A stretch of DNA of 64,000 bases from Pseudomonas sp. UBA5706 (GTDB lineage Bacteria; Pseudomonadota; Gammaproteobacteria; Pseudomonadales; Pseudomonadaceae): positions 124,001 through 188,000 of the forward strand of contig NZ_DIHC01000001.1 in NCBI RefSeq assembly GCF_002419965.1, read 5' to 3'. How positions within the stretch are numbered: position 1 is the stretch's first letter; every line of letters begins with the position of its first letter. Positions 7,880-16,769 of this stretch are shown here, piece by piece. The notes under the pieces are model-generated. The model saw only the letters and a program-made list of their open reading frames with translations. It was not told where the DNA came from and did no database searches. A program made the position numbers and the translations under genes.

Positions 7880-10267
7880 TTACCACTGGTAGCTCACAGA
7901 GCCGATGACACTGCGCTCATCGCCGTAACGGCATGAGGTGGTGCACGACAGGTAAGACTCATTGGTCAGATTCTGCGCCTTCGCGGCCAGTTGCCAATGC
8001 TCGTCAATGTCGTAGCTGACCCGTGCATCGAAGCGGGTGTACGCAGGAATCTTGCGATCGGTGACGGTCGGCGTGGTACGGGTGGTGCCGGTGTACAGCG
8101 CGCCCACGCCGACCTTGACCTGCGGCAGACCGAACGCAGCCAGACGATAGTCGGTCCAGAGCGAGGCGTTGTGGTATGGCACCCCCTCCAGGCGTTTGCC
8201 AACGTTGGTGGCGACGTTGTCTTCCAGCACATGCGCATCGGTGTAGGTGTAGCCGGCCGTCATGCTCATGTTGTCGGTCAAGTCGGTCTTGGCCTCCAGT
8301 TCCAGTCCCTTGGAGCGGCTCTTGCCGTATTGCTCATACTGCGCCGTCAGGGCGTCGTAGGTGATCGCGTTGGTCTGGGTCAGCTCGTAGACCGCCGCAC
8401 TAAGCATCGTGTTGCTGCCGGGCGGCTGGTAACGAATACCCACTTCGTACTGCTCGCCTTCGATCGGATCGAACGTCCCCGCTACACCGGGGTTGGCCAC
8501 ATCGGCAGGCTGGAACGACTGGCTGTAGCTGACATAGGGCGCCACGCCGTTATCGAACAGATAAAGCAGCGCGATGCGGCCGGTAGGTTTCTGATCATTG
8601 CGCGGCGTACGGTCGCTATTGACGAAGGAGTAATTACGGCTTTGCGCCCAATCCTGACGACCACCCAACAGAAATACCCAATGGTCGTCAAAGGTGATCT
8701 GGTCTTGCAGGTACAGACCCACCTGACGGCTGTGGATCTCCCAACCGGACTCCGGTGCCGTGTTGGTCCCGACGCCGGTGTAGGCAAAGGTAGACAGATT
8801 CAGGCTCGGTGCCAGTTGCGCCACCGTCGCACTGATGTGGCGATGGGTGTCGTAGGTCTTGTGGTAGTAGTCCACGCCCGCCAGCAGTGTGTGACGCCAG
8901 CGGCCTGCGTCGATCTTCCATTCAACATTGTTGTCGCTGGTCCAGCCGGTGGAGCGTTCTTCGCGTTCGCTGTAACGGCGACTTAGCGTGTTGCCCGAAA
9001 TGCTCAACGGCAGCAGATAATCCCATGACACGTTGGACTGGTAATAGCGCAGGGCGTGGCGAACCTTGAGCGTGTCACTGAAACTATGCTCGAAAACATA
9101 ACCTAGGGTGTCGATACGGCTGTTGAAGTGATCGTATCCGGGCTGGCCAACAAAATCCTCGCGTCCGATCTTGCGACCCGGATTCGGGCTGTAGGTGGTC
9201 ATGGCGTACGTCAGCGGCGGAGTCAGGCCGGTCAGCGCTTCGGTGTGACTGGCGAGCACGGTAAGCGACGTGTCGTCGTTCGGTTTCCAGGTGAACGAGG
9301 GTGCGATGTAGCGTTTGTCGTCACGGATATGATCCACCTGAGTGTCGGCGTCGCGCCACAGGCCATCGAGGCGATAGGAGAATTCACCCTGCTCGTCCAG
9401 CGGACCGCTCAGGTCGAACGTGTACTGCTTGCGATCATGGCTGCCGTACTCGGCGCTGACCCGGTGCAAGGGCGTGTCGGTGGGCCGCTTGCTCACGGCG
9501 TTGATCAACCCGCCCGGCGACAACTGCCCGTACAGCACCGAAGACGCGCCCTTGAGCACTTCGGCGCGCTCCAGACCAAACGGCTCGACACCGCCGTCGT
9601 AGACGCTGGACTGCAATTTCATGCCGTCGAGCAGCATGCCGCCGGTCCCGGAGCCAACGTTGAAACCGCGCAAGGTGTAGTCGTCCGCCACTCGGCTGAA
9701 GCCATTGGGTTGGCTGACGAATCCGGGGGTATAGCCCAGCGCATCGGCCAGCGTGTCACTCTTGCGATCGTCCATCTCGGCGCGAGTCACCACGGAAATC
9801 GACTGCGGCGTTTCGATCAGGGGCGTGTCAGTCTTGGTCGCACTGGCCGCGTGTTTGGCCACATAGCCATAGACCGGACCGTAAGCCGACTCCTGATCAG
9901 ACACTGCATCGATGTTCGACACACCCAATGTCAGCGCACCGGTCTGGGGCTGCACGCTCAGTGCTCCGCTGCCACTGATCAATAGCGACAAGCCGCTGCC
10001 TTGCAATGCCTGCTCGACGGCCTGCTCTGCATTCAACTGGCCGGAAACCACATGGGCCTGCCGCCCTTTGACGTCATCCGGCAGGAATACCACCTGACGG
10101 CCACTGCGCTGACCGATCGCGATCAGGGTCGCCTCCAGAGGACCGGCAGGCAAGGCGTACATCTGCCGCGCTGCGGCGCTGGTCGGCTCGTCAGCGAAAG
10201 TGATGTTTACAGGCGCAACGACAACGCTGACAGCAATGGCCAACGGGCAAAGGTGCTGGGGACGCAT
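7880..10267 (-). CDS. TonB-dependent siderophore receptor with STN signalling domain
   Basis: A 795-residue outer-membrane receptor. A signal peptide (about 1-25) is followed by a secretin/TonB N-terminal domain at about 45-105 (YALPAGPLEATLIAIGQRSG), which talks to a FecR-type protein. The plug starts near 145 (TPLIETPQSISVVTRAEM; VEPFGLERAEVLKGASSVLY) and the 22-strand barrel runs to the C-terminus, ending SVSYQW. It should take up a ferric siderophore, probably a xenosiderophore or hydroxamate. The identity cannot be inferred from sequence alone. It lies downstream of the fecI- and fecR-like genes, so autoregulated expression is expected. Confidence 0.93.
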   Translation of the reverse strand: MRPQHLCPLAIAVSVVVAPVNITFADEPTSAAARQMYALPAGPLEATLIAIGQRSGRQVVFLPDDVKGRQAHVVSGQLNAEQAVEQALQGSGLSLLISGSGALSVQPQTGALTLGVSNIDAVSDQESAYGPVYGYVAKHAASATKTDTPLIETPQSISVVTRAEMDDRKSDTLADALGYTPGFVSQPNGFSRVADDYTLRGFNVGSGTGGMLLDGMKLQSSVYDGGVEPFGLERAEVLKGASSVLYGQLSPGGLINAVSKRPTDTPLHRVSAEYGSHDRKQYTFDLSGPLDEQGEFSYRLDGLWRDADTQVDHIRDDKRYIAPSFTWKPNDDTSLTVLASHTEALTGLTPPLTYAMTTYSPNPGRKIGREDFVGQPGYDHFNSRIDTLGYVFEHSFSDTLKVRHALRYYQSNVSWDYLLPLSISGNTLSRRYSEREERSTGWTSDNNVEWKIDAGRWRHTLLAGVDYYHKTYDTHRHISATVAQLAPSLNLSTFAYTGVGTNTAPESGWEIHSRQVGLYLQDQITFDDHWVFLLGGRQDWAQSRNYSFVNSDRTPRNDQKPTGRIALLYLFDNGVAPYVSYSQSFQPADVANPGVAGTFDPIEGEQYEVGIRYQPPGSNTMLSAAVYELTQTNAITYDALTAQYEQYGKSRSKGLELEAKTDLTDNMSMTAGYTYTDAHVLEDNVATNVGKRLEGVPYHNASLWTDYRLAAFGLPQVKVGVGALYTGTTRTTPTVTDRKIPAYTRFDARVSYDIDEHWQLAAKAQNLTNESYLSCTTSCRYGDERSVIGSVSYQW

Positions 10268-10383
10268 GAATGAATGACTCTCCGGTGTCAGGACAGAACA
10301 GCTGCAAATGGCACAGCACTGTCTTCCTTGTGCGATGAGCCAACGAAATATTAAGGGCCGGCTGAACTATTTTTCTGGCGGAC

Positions 10384-11325
10384 TCAGCCCAGGGTCACAC
10401 GGGTCCACAGCCGCAGAAAATGCTCGACGCGCAGCGGGAGGATATCGGCCATTGCAGCCAAAGCCTGGTCACTTCGATCGAGGCTGAATATCCCGGAGAT
10501 TTTCAGTTGCGCAGCTTCAGGGCTGAGGGTCAGCACGCCTCGGTGATAAGGTCGCAACGCCTCGATGACCGTCGCCAGCGTCTGGTTGTGTGCTTCCAGC
10601 ATGCCCTGCGACCAGGCTGACGCACTGTTGGCGGACGTGCCAATCGGCTCGATGCCGCTTGCGGTCAGCCGCGCACCCTGCCCCTCTGCCAGCGTCGCCC
10701 CCGAACCATTGACGTGGATCACCTGCAGGCGTTTGTGCAAGGCCCAGACCCGCGTTTCATGCGGCAACAGCATCATCATGCAGCGGCCCTCTGCCATGCT
10801 CGCGATCCCCAGGCGGGAACACAGGCGCAGGGCCTCCCGCTCGCTGGCCCGCACGTGCGCAATGGCACCGCCATCGAGCAATTGAACGTCGCGCTTGCGC
10901 CCCTCGAAACGCAGATTCACTGCACTTTGCGCGTTAAGGGTCAAGGACGAACCATCAGGTAAGACAACGTGTTCACGCTGCGCGGTGCCTGTGCTCAGAT
11001 CGGCACGTAGCCCTGCCAATTGCCAGCCCGGACGGGTCAGGCAGTAGCTGCTTGCGGCCAATCCGCCCACACCCAGTGCCCCGCGCAGGAAAGCGCGACG
11101 CCGTATTGGACGATCCTTGGCCAGCATCCGGCCGCATACACCGTCGACACCGGCAAACGTCGTCTGCAATCGTTGCTGCAGCTGTTCCCAGGCCTCCTGA
11201 TGCTGCCGATCCGCCGCCAGCCACTGTTCGAAAGAGCGCTGCTGGTGGGCGTCGAAAGCACCGGAGCGGTGGCAGGCCATCCAGTCGATCGCCTGCCGTA
11301 CCGGGACGGGCAATGCAGCTTTCAT
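10384..11325 (-). CDS. FecR-like inner-membrane signal transducer / anti-sigma factor
   Basis: A 313-residue FecR-family protein. The N-terminal DUF4880-like cytoplasmic part contains AIDWMACHRSGAFDAHQQRS and the conserved WLAADRQHQEAWEQ. A hydrophobic segment follows near residues 76-95 (RRRAFLRGALGVGGLAASSY). The periplasmic FecR domain includes TGTAQREHVVLPDGSSLTLN. It relays receptor occupancy to the sigma factor. Its start overlaps the sigma-factor stop by 4 bases, so the two are translationally coupled. The N-terminal membrane segment resembles a twin-arginine motif (RRRAF), which is common in this family. Confidence 0.93.
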   Translation of the reverse strand: MKAALPVPVRQAIDWMACHRSGAFDAHQQRSFEQWLAADRQHQEAWEQLQQRLQTTFAGVDGVCGRMLAKDRPIRRRAFLRGALGVGGLAASSYCLTRPGWQLAGLRADLSTGTAQREHVVLPDGSSLTLNAQSAVNLRFEGRKRDVQLLDGGAIAHVRASEREALRLCSRLGIASMAEGRCMMMLLPHETRVWALHKRLQVIHVNGSGATLAEGQGARLTASGIEPIGTSANSASAWSQGMLEAHNQTLATVIEALRPYHRGVLTLSPEAAQLKISGIFSLDRSDQALAAMADILPLRVEHFLRLWTRVTLG

Positions 11326-11849
11326 GGTCGCGCCTCGAAACAGGCACGTAGCCCCTGGACAACGTACTGATGAACCCGTGGCGCAGATACGCCCAGTTCG
11401 CGGGCGATTTCGGCGTAGGTCAGCCCGTCGAGCTGGCTGTATAGGAACGCCGCACGAGCCCGGGAGGACAGGCCTTCGAGCAGGCGGTCGATCTCAATCA
11501 ACGCCTCTATAGCCAGCGCCTGCTGCTCCGCCGACGGCGCGTACTGCTGAGGCTCGTTGGCCAGCGCGTCCCGGTAGGCGCGCTCCAGATCGCGTCGGCG
11601 CCAACTGGCGTACATCAACCGCTTGGCAATAGTCGTCAGCAACGCACGTGGCTCACGGATCGAATGCGGATCGTCCAGTGCCACCACCTGGACAAAGGTT
11701 TCCGATGCCATGTCGGCTGCATCGCTGGGACAGCCCAGTCGCGCCCGCAACCGATCAAGCAGCCACCCATGATGATCGCCGAACAGCTGATGGAGCAGGT
11801 CCTGGCGGGCATTCAAATTGACGAGGGCGAAACCAGAACGGGCTGCCAT
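11322..11849 (-). CDS. ECF sigma factor, FecI type
   Basis: A 175-residue iron-starvation sigma factor. Region 2 spans about residues 10-75 (LLHQLFGDHHGWLLDRLR; SDAADMASETFVQV), and region 4 is near the end (LSSRARAAFLYSQLDGLTYA, EIARELGVSAPRVHQYV). The ATG at 11849 is preferred because the longer frame begins with TTG inside the Fur-box-like site at 11861-11879. The gene heads an operon with the fecR-like gene and should direct transcription of the receptor gene at 10267. I could not see a confident ECF promoter upstream of the receptor. Confidence 0.92.
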   Translation of the reverse strand: MAARSGFALVNLNARQDLLHQLFGDHHGWLLDRLRARLGCPSDAADMASETFVQVVALDDPHSIREPRALLTTIAKRLMYASWRRRDLERAYRDALANEPQQYAPSAEQQALAIEALIEIDRLLEGLSSRARAAFLYSQLDGLTYAEIARELGVSAPRVHQYVVQGLRACFEARP

Positions 11850-11860
11850 TGCTAGATCAC

Positions 11861-11879
11861 TAATGAAAATGGTTCTCAA
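11861..11879 (-). promoter_or_regulatory. Fur-box-like site upstream of the sigma gene
   Basis: The site reads TTGAGAACCATTTTCATTA on the minus strand, with the near-palindromic core TGAGAAC-C-ATTTTCA. It resembles the Pseudomonas Fur box and lies 12 bases before the chosen sigma start. Iron repression of a FecI-type operon is the usual arrangement. The match is by eye. Confidence 0.65.
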
Positions 11880-12150
11880 TTCTTACAAATAGTAGCGCCT
11901 CTCGCAATGCGGGTCAGTGGTCAGCTTTGAAATGAGGGGCCTGATTTGGAGCTTGCGGCACTTTGCGCTCGTTTTTGTCGGAGGATTCAACAGCAGATTG
12001 CATCGCTCATGACGACGTTCGTTGAGTCCGCTGCCTGCAAAGAAGGCCCGAAGCCTTGATCAAAAAAACGGTGTTCAACAACCTGCCCGCCACCCGGAAC
12101 CGGCCATGTGTGCACCATGGCCGGTCGAGACACTGCCGCTCAGTCGGGAT
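11880..12150. other. Intergenic stretch with one hairpin
   Basis: Bases between the sigma gene promoter and the end of the DUF1329 gene. A perfect 9-bp stem at 12100-12124 is listed separately. Otherwise I see no gene. Confidence 0.5.
12100..12124 (-). terminator. Hairpin downstream of the DUF1329 gene
   Basis: CCGGCCATG (12100-12108) and CATGGCCGG (12116-12124) form a perfect 9-bp stem with a 7-base loop, 27 bases after the DUF1329 stop. There is no T-run on the minus strand, so it may be an mRNA 3'-end stabiliser or a weak terminator rather than a classic intrinsic one. Confidence 0.4.
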
Positions 12151-13524
12151 TCAACGCTGGGTTTCTTTGGAGACGATCGCTTCGGCATTCATCTCCAGCT
12201 CGGTCCGGGGGGTGCTGAAAAATTTGTAGCCGCCCTTCAACCCGTCATTGACCAATGCCCACATGCCCTTGTTGAAGTCATAGCTGACGTTCTTCACGTT
12301 GTACGGCAGGTCCTTGTCGTAGAGCTGCACGCCGCTGAGAAACAGCGAGCGGTACAGCGCGCCGCTGGCATCCCAGGCGTCATACAAGCCGATGCCGAAG
12401 GTGTCTTCGTCCAGGTAGTAGGTGCGTTTGCTGTACACGTGGCGCATGCCCGGCTTAAGAGTGGCTTCCACCACCCAGACCCGGTGCAGCTCCCAGCGCT
12501 CGCAGGCCGGGTTGGCGTGATGCGGCAGAAATTGGTCTTCCTGCTTGCAGTCGAAGTAAAACTTGTAGGCGTTATAGGGCAGGTACATTTCCTTGCGGCC
12601 TACCAGCTTGTAGTCGAAGCGATCCTGGGCGCCGGAGAACATCTGCAACTCGTCGAACAGGTTGACTCCGCCCTGGTTGGACACTGGCGTGTCGTAGCCG
12701 AACTCCGGTGCCAGTTTGATGCGGCGCTGACCGGGTGTGTAACTCCAGGCACGGCGAGGCTTGGCGATGGGGTCCAGGTAATCGTCCAGCACAATCAGCT
12801 GGCCTGCACTGCGCGCCGGGTATTTATCCAGGGCGTACACGCGGGCATACATCTCCGGATCTCGGTCGGCCTGCTTGACCTGATAGAAAGGCTGCTCTTC
12901 GAAGGTGCGTTGCTCGGCCGTCTTGGTGACCGACCCGTTGGCATCGATGACCCAGCTGTTGGACGACGACGTCGTTGAATAACCGGGGCCGATCTTGTAG
13001 CGCAACTGCTGGTTCCACATCACTTCGTTGCCGTTTTTCGGGATCGGAAACGGTAGCCCGCCCCGGCAGACCGGATCGACAGCCAGTCCATTGTTGCGCG
13101 TCGAGCATCCACTGGCATTGCGTACCGTGGCATCGAGAACTTCTTTGGGATAGGCCGTGGTGCGATGGCTTGGGTAGATGTCCAGGTAATAGTCCGGGTA
13201 TTTCTTGAGCAGCGTCTTTTGCCCCTCGCTCAGCTTGTCGGCGTATTTGTCGACGTTCTTGCCGTCGATGCGCAGCAGCGGCTTTTCCTCCTTGAAAGGG
13301 TCGACCCAGAAGCCACTGTCTGCAACAAAGCCTGCAGGCGGTTTGCGCAGTCCGCCGTCATAAGGCGGAATCGAGCCGTCGGCATTACCCGCCTGAATGG
13401 CACCGAAAAGCGTTAGATCCTTACCCAGCGCGGCAGCTTCCTGGGCAGTCACGGCGGCGCTGCCCGGCAGTGTATAGCCTACGAATGCGAGACCGATTAA
13501 CAACGTTGAGAGTGAATGGCGCAC
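12151..13524 (-). CDS. DUF1329 protein (LolA/OMP-associated)
   Basis: A 457-residue exported protein of the DUF1329 family. The start is GTG at 13524, with AGGAG 8 bases upstream; an upstream ATG-initiated frame has no support. The signal peptide is residues 1-24 (LLIGLAFVGYTLPGSA-A). Family features include LGKDLTLFGAIQAGNADGSI, PPYDGGLRKPP and the late RRAWSYTPGQRRIKLAPEFG. It has a LolA-like fold and is almost always paired with DUF1302, as here (the DUF1302 gene ends 53 bases upstream). The pair is often next to genes for hydrophobic-compound breakdown. A role in outer-membrane passage of such compounds is plausible but not proven. Confidence 0.9.
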   Translation of the reverse strand: MRHSLSTLLIGLAFVGYTLPGSAAVTAQEAAALGKDLTLFGAIQAGNADGSIPPYDGGLRKPPAGFVADSGFWVDPFKEEKPLLRIDGKNVDKYADKLSEGQKTLLKKYPDYYLDIYPSHRTTAYPKEVLDATVRNASGCSTRNNGLAVDPVCRGGLPFPIPKNGNEVMWNQQLRYKIGPGYSTTSSSNSWVIDANGSVTKTAEQRTFEEQPFYQVKQADRDPEMYARVYALDKYPARSAGQLIVLDDYLDPIAKPRRAWSYTPGQRRIKLAPEFGYDTPVSNQGGVNLFDELQMFSGAQDRFDYKLVGRKEMYLPYNAYKFYFDCKQEDQFLPHHANPACERWELHRVWVVEATLKPGMRHVYSKRTYYLDEDTFGIGLYDAWDASGALYRSLFLSGVQLYDKDLPYNVKNVSYDFNKGMWALVNDGLKGGYKFFSTPRTELEMNAEAIVSKETQR

Positions 13525-13576
13525 AGGCGTTTCTCCTGAAAGGTTATTGTTGGTCAGGTGAAGTGTTGCGAATCGT

Positions 13577-15232
13577 CTAGAAAGAGGTTTTGAAGGTGAA
13601 GGCGAGCCAGCCGCGATCCGTGCCGCCGACACCGCCATTGCCCCCAACGGTGTTACCCGCCAGGGTTTTCGATTGCGCGGTGGTGTCGGCGTAACGCAGG
13701 CCGAATTCATAGCGTTGTGCATAGGTCGCTTTCAGCCCGGCGGACCATGCCAAGGCCCCCTCATTACCCCCACCGGCCACGGCAGCGTTGCCATGCAGCC
13801 CATAATTGAGGGTGACCGGGACGTCCAGATCCCATGACGGAAACACCGACAGATAGCTGGGCGTGAAATTGAGCGCGACGCCGTAGTAATCCCGCGTCGA
13901 GCAACCGTCCGAGACGCCACCGGCGCCAGCCACGCCAGTACGTTGATCAACGCAGCCGGGGTGCCCTTCGCCGTTGTAGAGCTCCTTGTGCTCAGTGATA
14001 CGCTCCAGATGGCTATACGCGAATTCGCCCACTACCGTTGCGTTCTCTGCGAGAAAGCTGCGCGGCATCATGTAAACACCATTGAGGATGAAGTGCAGGC
14101 TGTCGCCGCGCGGCCCCTCATCGTCGGTCGGATCAACGCCTGTGGCATTCAGCGCGCCATTCATGCGGTATGAAAGATCGCTGCCCACGGCGACCGAATC
14201 GATCACCCTGGAGAAACTCAAACCGGCCAGTTTTACGCTACGCGGATAGACCAGCCGGTAGTCGCCCTGCGCCAGGCGCAGCTCTGGCGCCAGCCATGGC
14301 TGGTAATCGTCGAACTGGCGGTAGTAAGCGCCAAAGTTGGACTCCAAAGACTCGACGTTCAGCTTCGCCATCACGCCCCAGTTGGCGCCGTCGCGACCGA
14401 ACTTCGACGAAGCATGATTGAGGTATTGCCCTTCCCCTAGCGGCAGCCGATCCGTGCCTTCGAAAAACGGGTCGGCAGGCGCGAAATAGGTTCCGCCATA
14501 GGGCAAGCGGGTGTTGTCCCATTCATAGAAATACTGCGCCGCCAGCGTCAGCGAGTCAGTGACCTGGGCCCTGGCGGATATCTGCCCAACCGGCAGAAAC
14601 ACTTCCTTGATCTCGATGCCGGGGCTGGTGACCGCCTTCACGCCGTCGGTCGGCGCCTGAGAGTAGGAAATGGCATGCGCTGCGAATAGCAGCCCTTCAC
14701 CCCAGTAGTTGGTTTGCCGGCCGACCTTGACGTTGACCAGCGCGCCATTCAGGGAGAAATTCTTCCAGACGAACGCATCAAGCAACTCCGCCGACGGACC
14801 GTTGACGTACCGGCTGACCTGAGAGCTGTAGTGGTCGTTCTTGTAGCTGGTGCCGTAAGCGGGATTGCTCGGCTCGACGTCATGATCGTGGTACGCCTGG
14901 TCGTACCAGCCTGCGCCGCTGACGCGTGCGCCCCAGTCGTTGAGGTAAGAGAAATCCACCTCGCTGAGCACATCCACGCGGTTGGTCACCACGTCACCTT
15001 TGTCGAACTTGCCGTCGGATTCGTCGTAGCTCGGATTGTTCATGATCCGCTTGTCCTGCCCCTCGGCGCGCACGCCCAGCGTGTAACGCACCGTGTTATC
15101 CCAGCGCAGCTGATAATCGGGGTTAGCCAGGTCGATGGAGTCGGCGCGCACCGATCCTGCGCCCCCCAGCATCAGCAGCGTGATAGCGCTATGGGTCATC
15201 ACCCTGCGGTCAAATCTGGTCATGTTTTTCAT
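13577..15232 (-). CDS. DUF1302 outer-membrane protein
   Basis: A 551-residue beta-barrel protein of the DUF1302 family. The ATG at 15232 is chosen because a signal peptide follows at once (THSAITLLMLGGAGSVRADS). The mature part opens PDYQLRWDNTVRYTLGVRAE. It shows KVGRQTNYWGEGLLFAAHAI in the centre and ends WLAFTFKTSF with a terminal phenylalanine, as outer-membrane proteins do. The longer open frame upstream has no coding support. It is paired with the DUF1329 gene and lies just after the aldehyde dehydrogenase gene, so it probably handles the substrate of that oxidation pathway. Confidence 0.9.
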   Translation of the reverse strand: MKNMTRFDRRVMTHSAITLLMLGGAGSVRADSIDLANPDYQLRWDNTVRYTLGVRAEGQDKRIMNNPSYDESDGKFDKGDVVTNRVDVLSEVDFSYLNDWGARVSGAGWYDQAYHDHDVEPSNPAYGTSYKNDHYSSQVSRYVNGPSAELLDAFVWKNFSLNGALVNVKVGRQTNYWGEGLLFAAHAISYSQAPTDGVKAVTSPGIEIKEVFLPVGQISARAQVTDSLTLAAQYFYEWDNTRLPYGGTYFAPADPFFEGTDRLPLGEGQYLNHASSKFGRDGANWGVMAKLNVESLESNFGAYYRQFDDYQPWLAPELRLAQGDYRLVYPRSVKLAGLSFSRVIDSVAVGSDLSYRMNGALNATGVDPTDDEGPRGDSLHFILNGVYMMPRSFLAENATVVGEFAYSHLERITEHKELYNGEGHPGCVDQRTGVAGAGGVSDGCSTRDYYGVALNFTPSYLSVFPSWDLDVPVTLNYGLHGNAAVAGGGNEGALAWSAGLKATYAQRYEFGLRYADTTAQSKTLAGNTVGGNGGVGGTDRGWLAFTFKTSF

Positions 15233-15281
15233 CGTTTTACCTTTTATTTTTATTATTGATGGCTCTGTCGGCTCGCTCTGC

Positions 15282-16769
15282 TTAGCGTCCGATGGGGTAG
15301 ATGATGGATTTTTCCTGGGTGAACTCTTTGAGCCAGTCGGGTCCGAATTCGCGGCCGATCCCCGAACGCTTGTAGCCGCCGATCGGGGCGTAGGGCATCT
15401 GCCCGCCGCCGCCATTGAGGTACACGCTGCCGGCACGGATGCGCCGCGCCATGTCCAGTCCCGTCGCAACGTCAGCGGTGTAGATCCCACCGTTGAGGCC
15501 GAAGCGCGAATCGTTGGCAATGGCCAGCGCCTCTTCGTCGCTGTCAAAACCGATGGTCACGCCCACCGGGCCAAAGATTTCTTCCTGAGCGATTTCCATG
15601 TCGTTGCGCACATTGTCAAACAGCGTGACTTCGCTGAAATAACCCTGGGACAGGTGCGCCGGACGGCCGCCACCGCAGACCAGCGTGGCCCCGCTGTCAC
15701 GCCCTCGATCGATGAAGCCCTGAACCTTGGCCCGCTGCGATTCACGTATCAGCGGGCCCATCATCACCGTCGGGTCGCTGGGGTCGCCGATCTTGATCTG
15801 GCTGGCAATCGCTTGGGCGGTCTGGATGAACGCGCAGCGAATCGACTCGTGCACGACGAAGCGGGTCAGCAATGCGCAGCCCTGTCCGGCGTTCACGGTC
15901 AGGCCACCGACCGCGGCCATGGCGGCGGTCTGGATGTCCGCGTCGGCGCGCACGATCAGCGCGGATTTACCGCCCAACTCCAGATGCACGCGTTTGAGCG
16001 TGGCAGACGCCTGGGTCATGATGCTGATGCCGACCGCTTCGGAGCCGGTGAATGAAACCATGTCCACCCGCGGATCAGTGCTGAGCATGGCACCGACATC
16101 CGGCCCGCCGGTGACGATATTCAGCACCCCGGCAGGCAGGCCGATGCGCTCGGCCAGTTGCCCGAACAGCAGTGCCGAATACGGGGTGAACGGTGAGGGT
16201 TTGAGCACCAGGGTATTGCCCGCGAGCAGTGCCGGAAAGATCTTCGCCAGATTGAGCAGGAACGGGAAGTTGTACCCGGTAATACCCGCCACGACGCCAA
16301 TCGGTTCCCGCTCGATGCTGCCGCTGCCCAGTAACAGAGGGCCGCCGGGATTGAAGGGGTTGACGGTTGTCTGAGTAGCGATCTGCCGCGGCTGCTCGCT
16401 CAACGACTGGTCGATGGCCGTCAGCACATGGCCTAACGGCATATCCACCTGCATCCCGTAAGTGACGCCTTGTGAGCAGCCGACCTCGGCAACGATCAAG
16501 CCTGCGATGGCTTCACGCTCGGCGACCAGTTCGGCGTGCAGGCGGCGCAAATAGCCGGCCCGTTCGAAAACCGACAGTTGCGGCCACGGCCCTCGATCGA
16601 ACGCTTGCCGTGCGGCATCGATGGCAGCGTCGGCACTGCTGTGATCGCCCAGCGGCGCATGGCCGATTACCGCCTCGGTTGCAGGGTTGAGTACGGCTTC
16701 GGTGTGCTGGACGGCAACCCACTGGCCATTGATATACAGTTTGTCGAGCTGAGTGAATGGAATGCTCAT
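15282..16769 (-). CDS. NAD(P)-dependent aldehyde dehydrogenase
   Basis: A 495-residue aldehyde dehydrogenase of normal length. The NAD-binding N-terminal domain includes GVVAGITGYNFPFLLNLAKI. HLELGGKSALIV supplies the general-base glutamate, and VNAGQGCALLTR holds the catalytic cysteine. SFTGSEAVG marks the dinucleotide loop. Its start overlaps the stop of the GMC oxidoreductase by 4 bases, so alcohol and aldehyde oxidation are coupled: the GMC enzyme makes the aldehyde and this enzyme the acid. The actual alcohol is unknown. Confidence 0.93.
   Translation of the reverse strand: MSIPFTQLDKLYINGQWVAVQHTEAVLNPATEAVIGHAPLGDHSSADAAIDAARQAFDRGPWPQLSVFERAGYLRRLHAELVAEREAIAGLIVAEVGCSQGVTYGMQVDMPLGHVLTAIDQSLSEQPRQIATQTTVNPFNPGGPLLLGSGSIEREPIGVVAGITGYNFPFLLNLAKIFPALLAGNTLVLKPSPFTPYSALLFGQLAERIGLPAGVLNIVTGGPDVGAMLSTDPRVDMVSFTGSEAVGISIMTQASATLKRVHLELGGKSALIVRADADIQTAAMAAVGGLTVNAGQGCALLTRFVVHESIRCAFIQTAQAIASQIKIGDPSDPTVMMGPLIRESQRAKVQGFIDRGRDSGATLVCGGGRPAHLSQGYFSEVTLFDNVRNDMEIAQEEIFGPVGVTIGFDSDEEALAIANDSRFGLNGGIYTADVATGLDMARRIRAGSVYLNGGGGQMPYAPIGGYKRSGIGREFGPDWLKEFTQEKSIIYPIGR

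Noticed and set aside
7991..8986. A 331-codon open frame on the plus strand across the TonB-receptor gene
   Set aside because: It is antisense to a clear receptor frame, has no ribosome site, and reads as low-complexity valine, arginine and glycine typical of shadow frames in GC-rich genes.
10268..10383. ECF-type promoter upstream of the TonB receptor
   Set aside because: I looked for -35 and -10 elements of the FecI type on the minus strand and found none convincing.
12022..12978. A 318-codon plus-strand frame over the DUF1329 gene
   Set aside because: It is antisense to the recognised DUF1329 frame, which has a signal peptide and a good GTG start.
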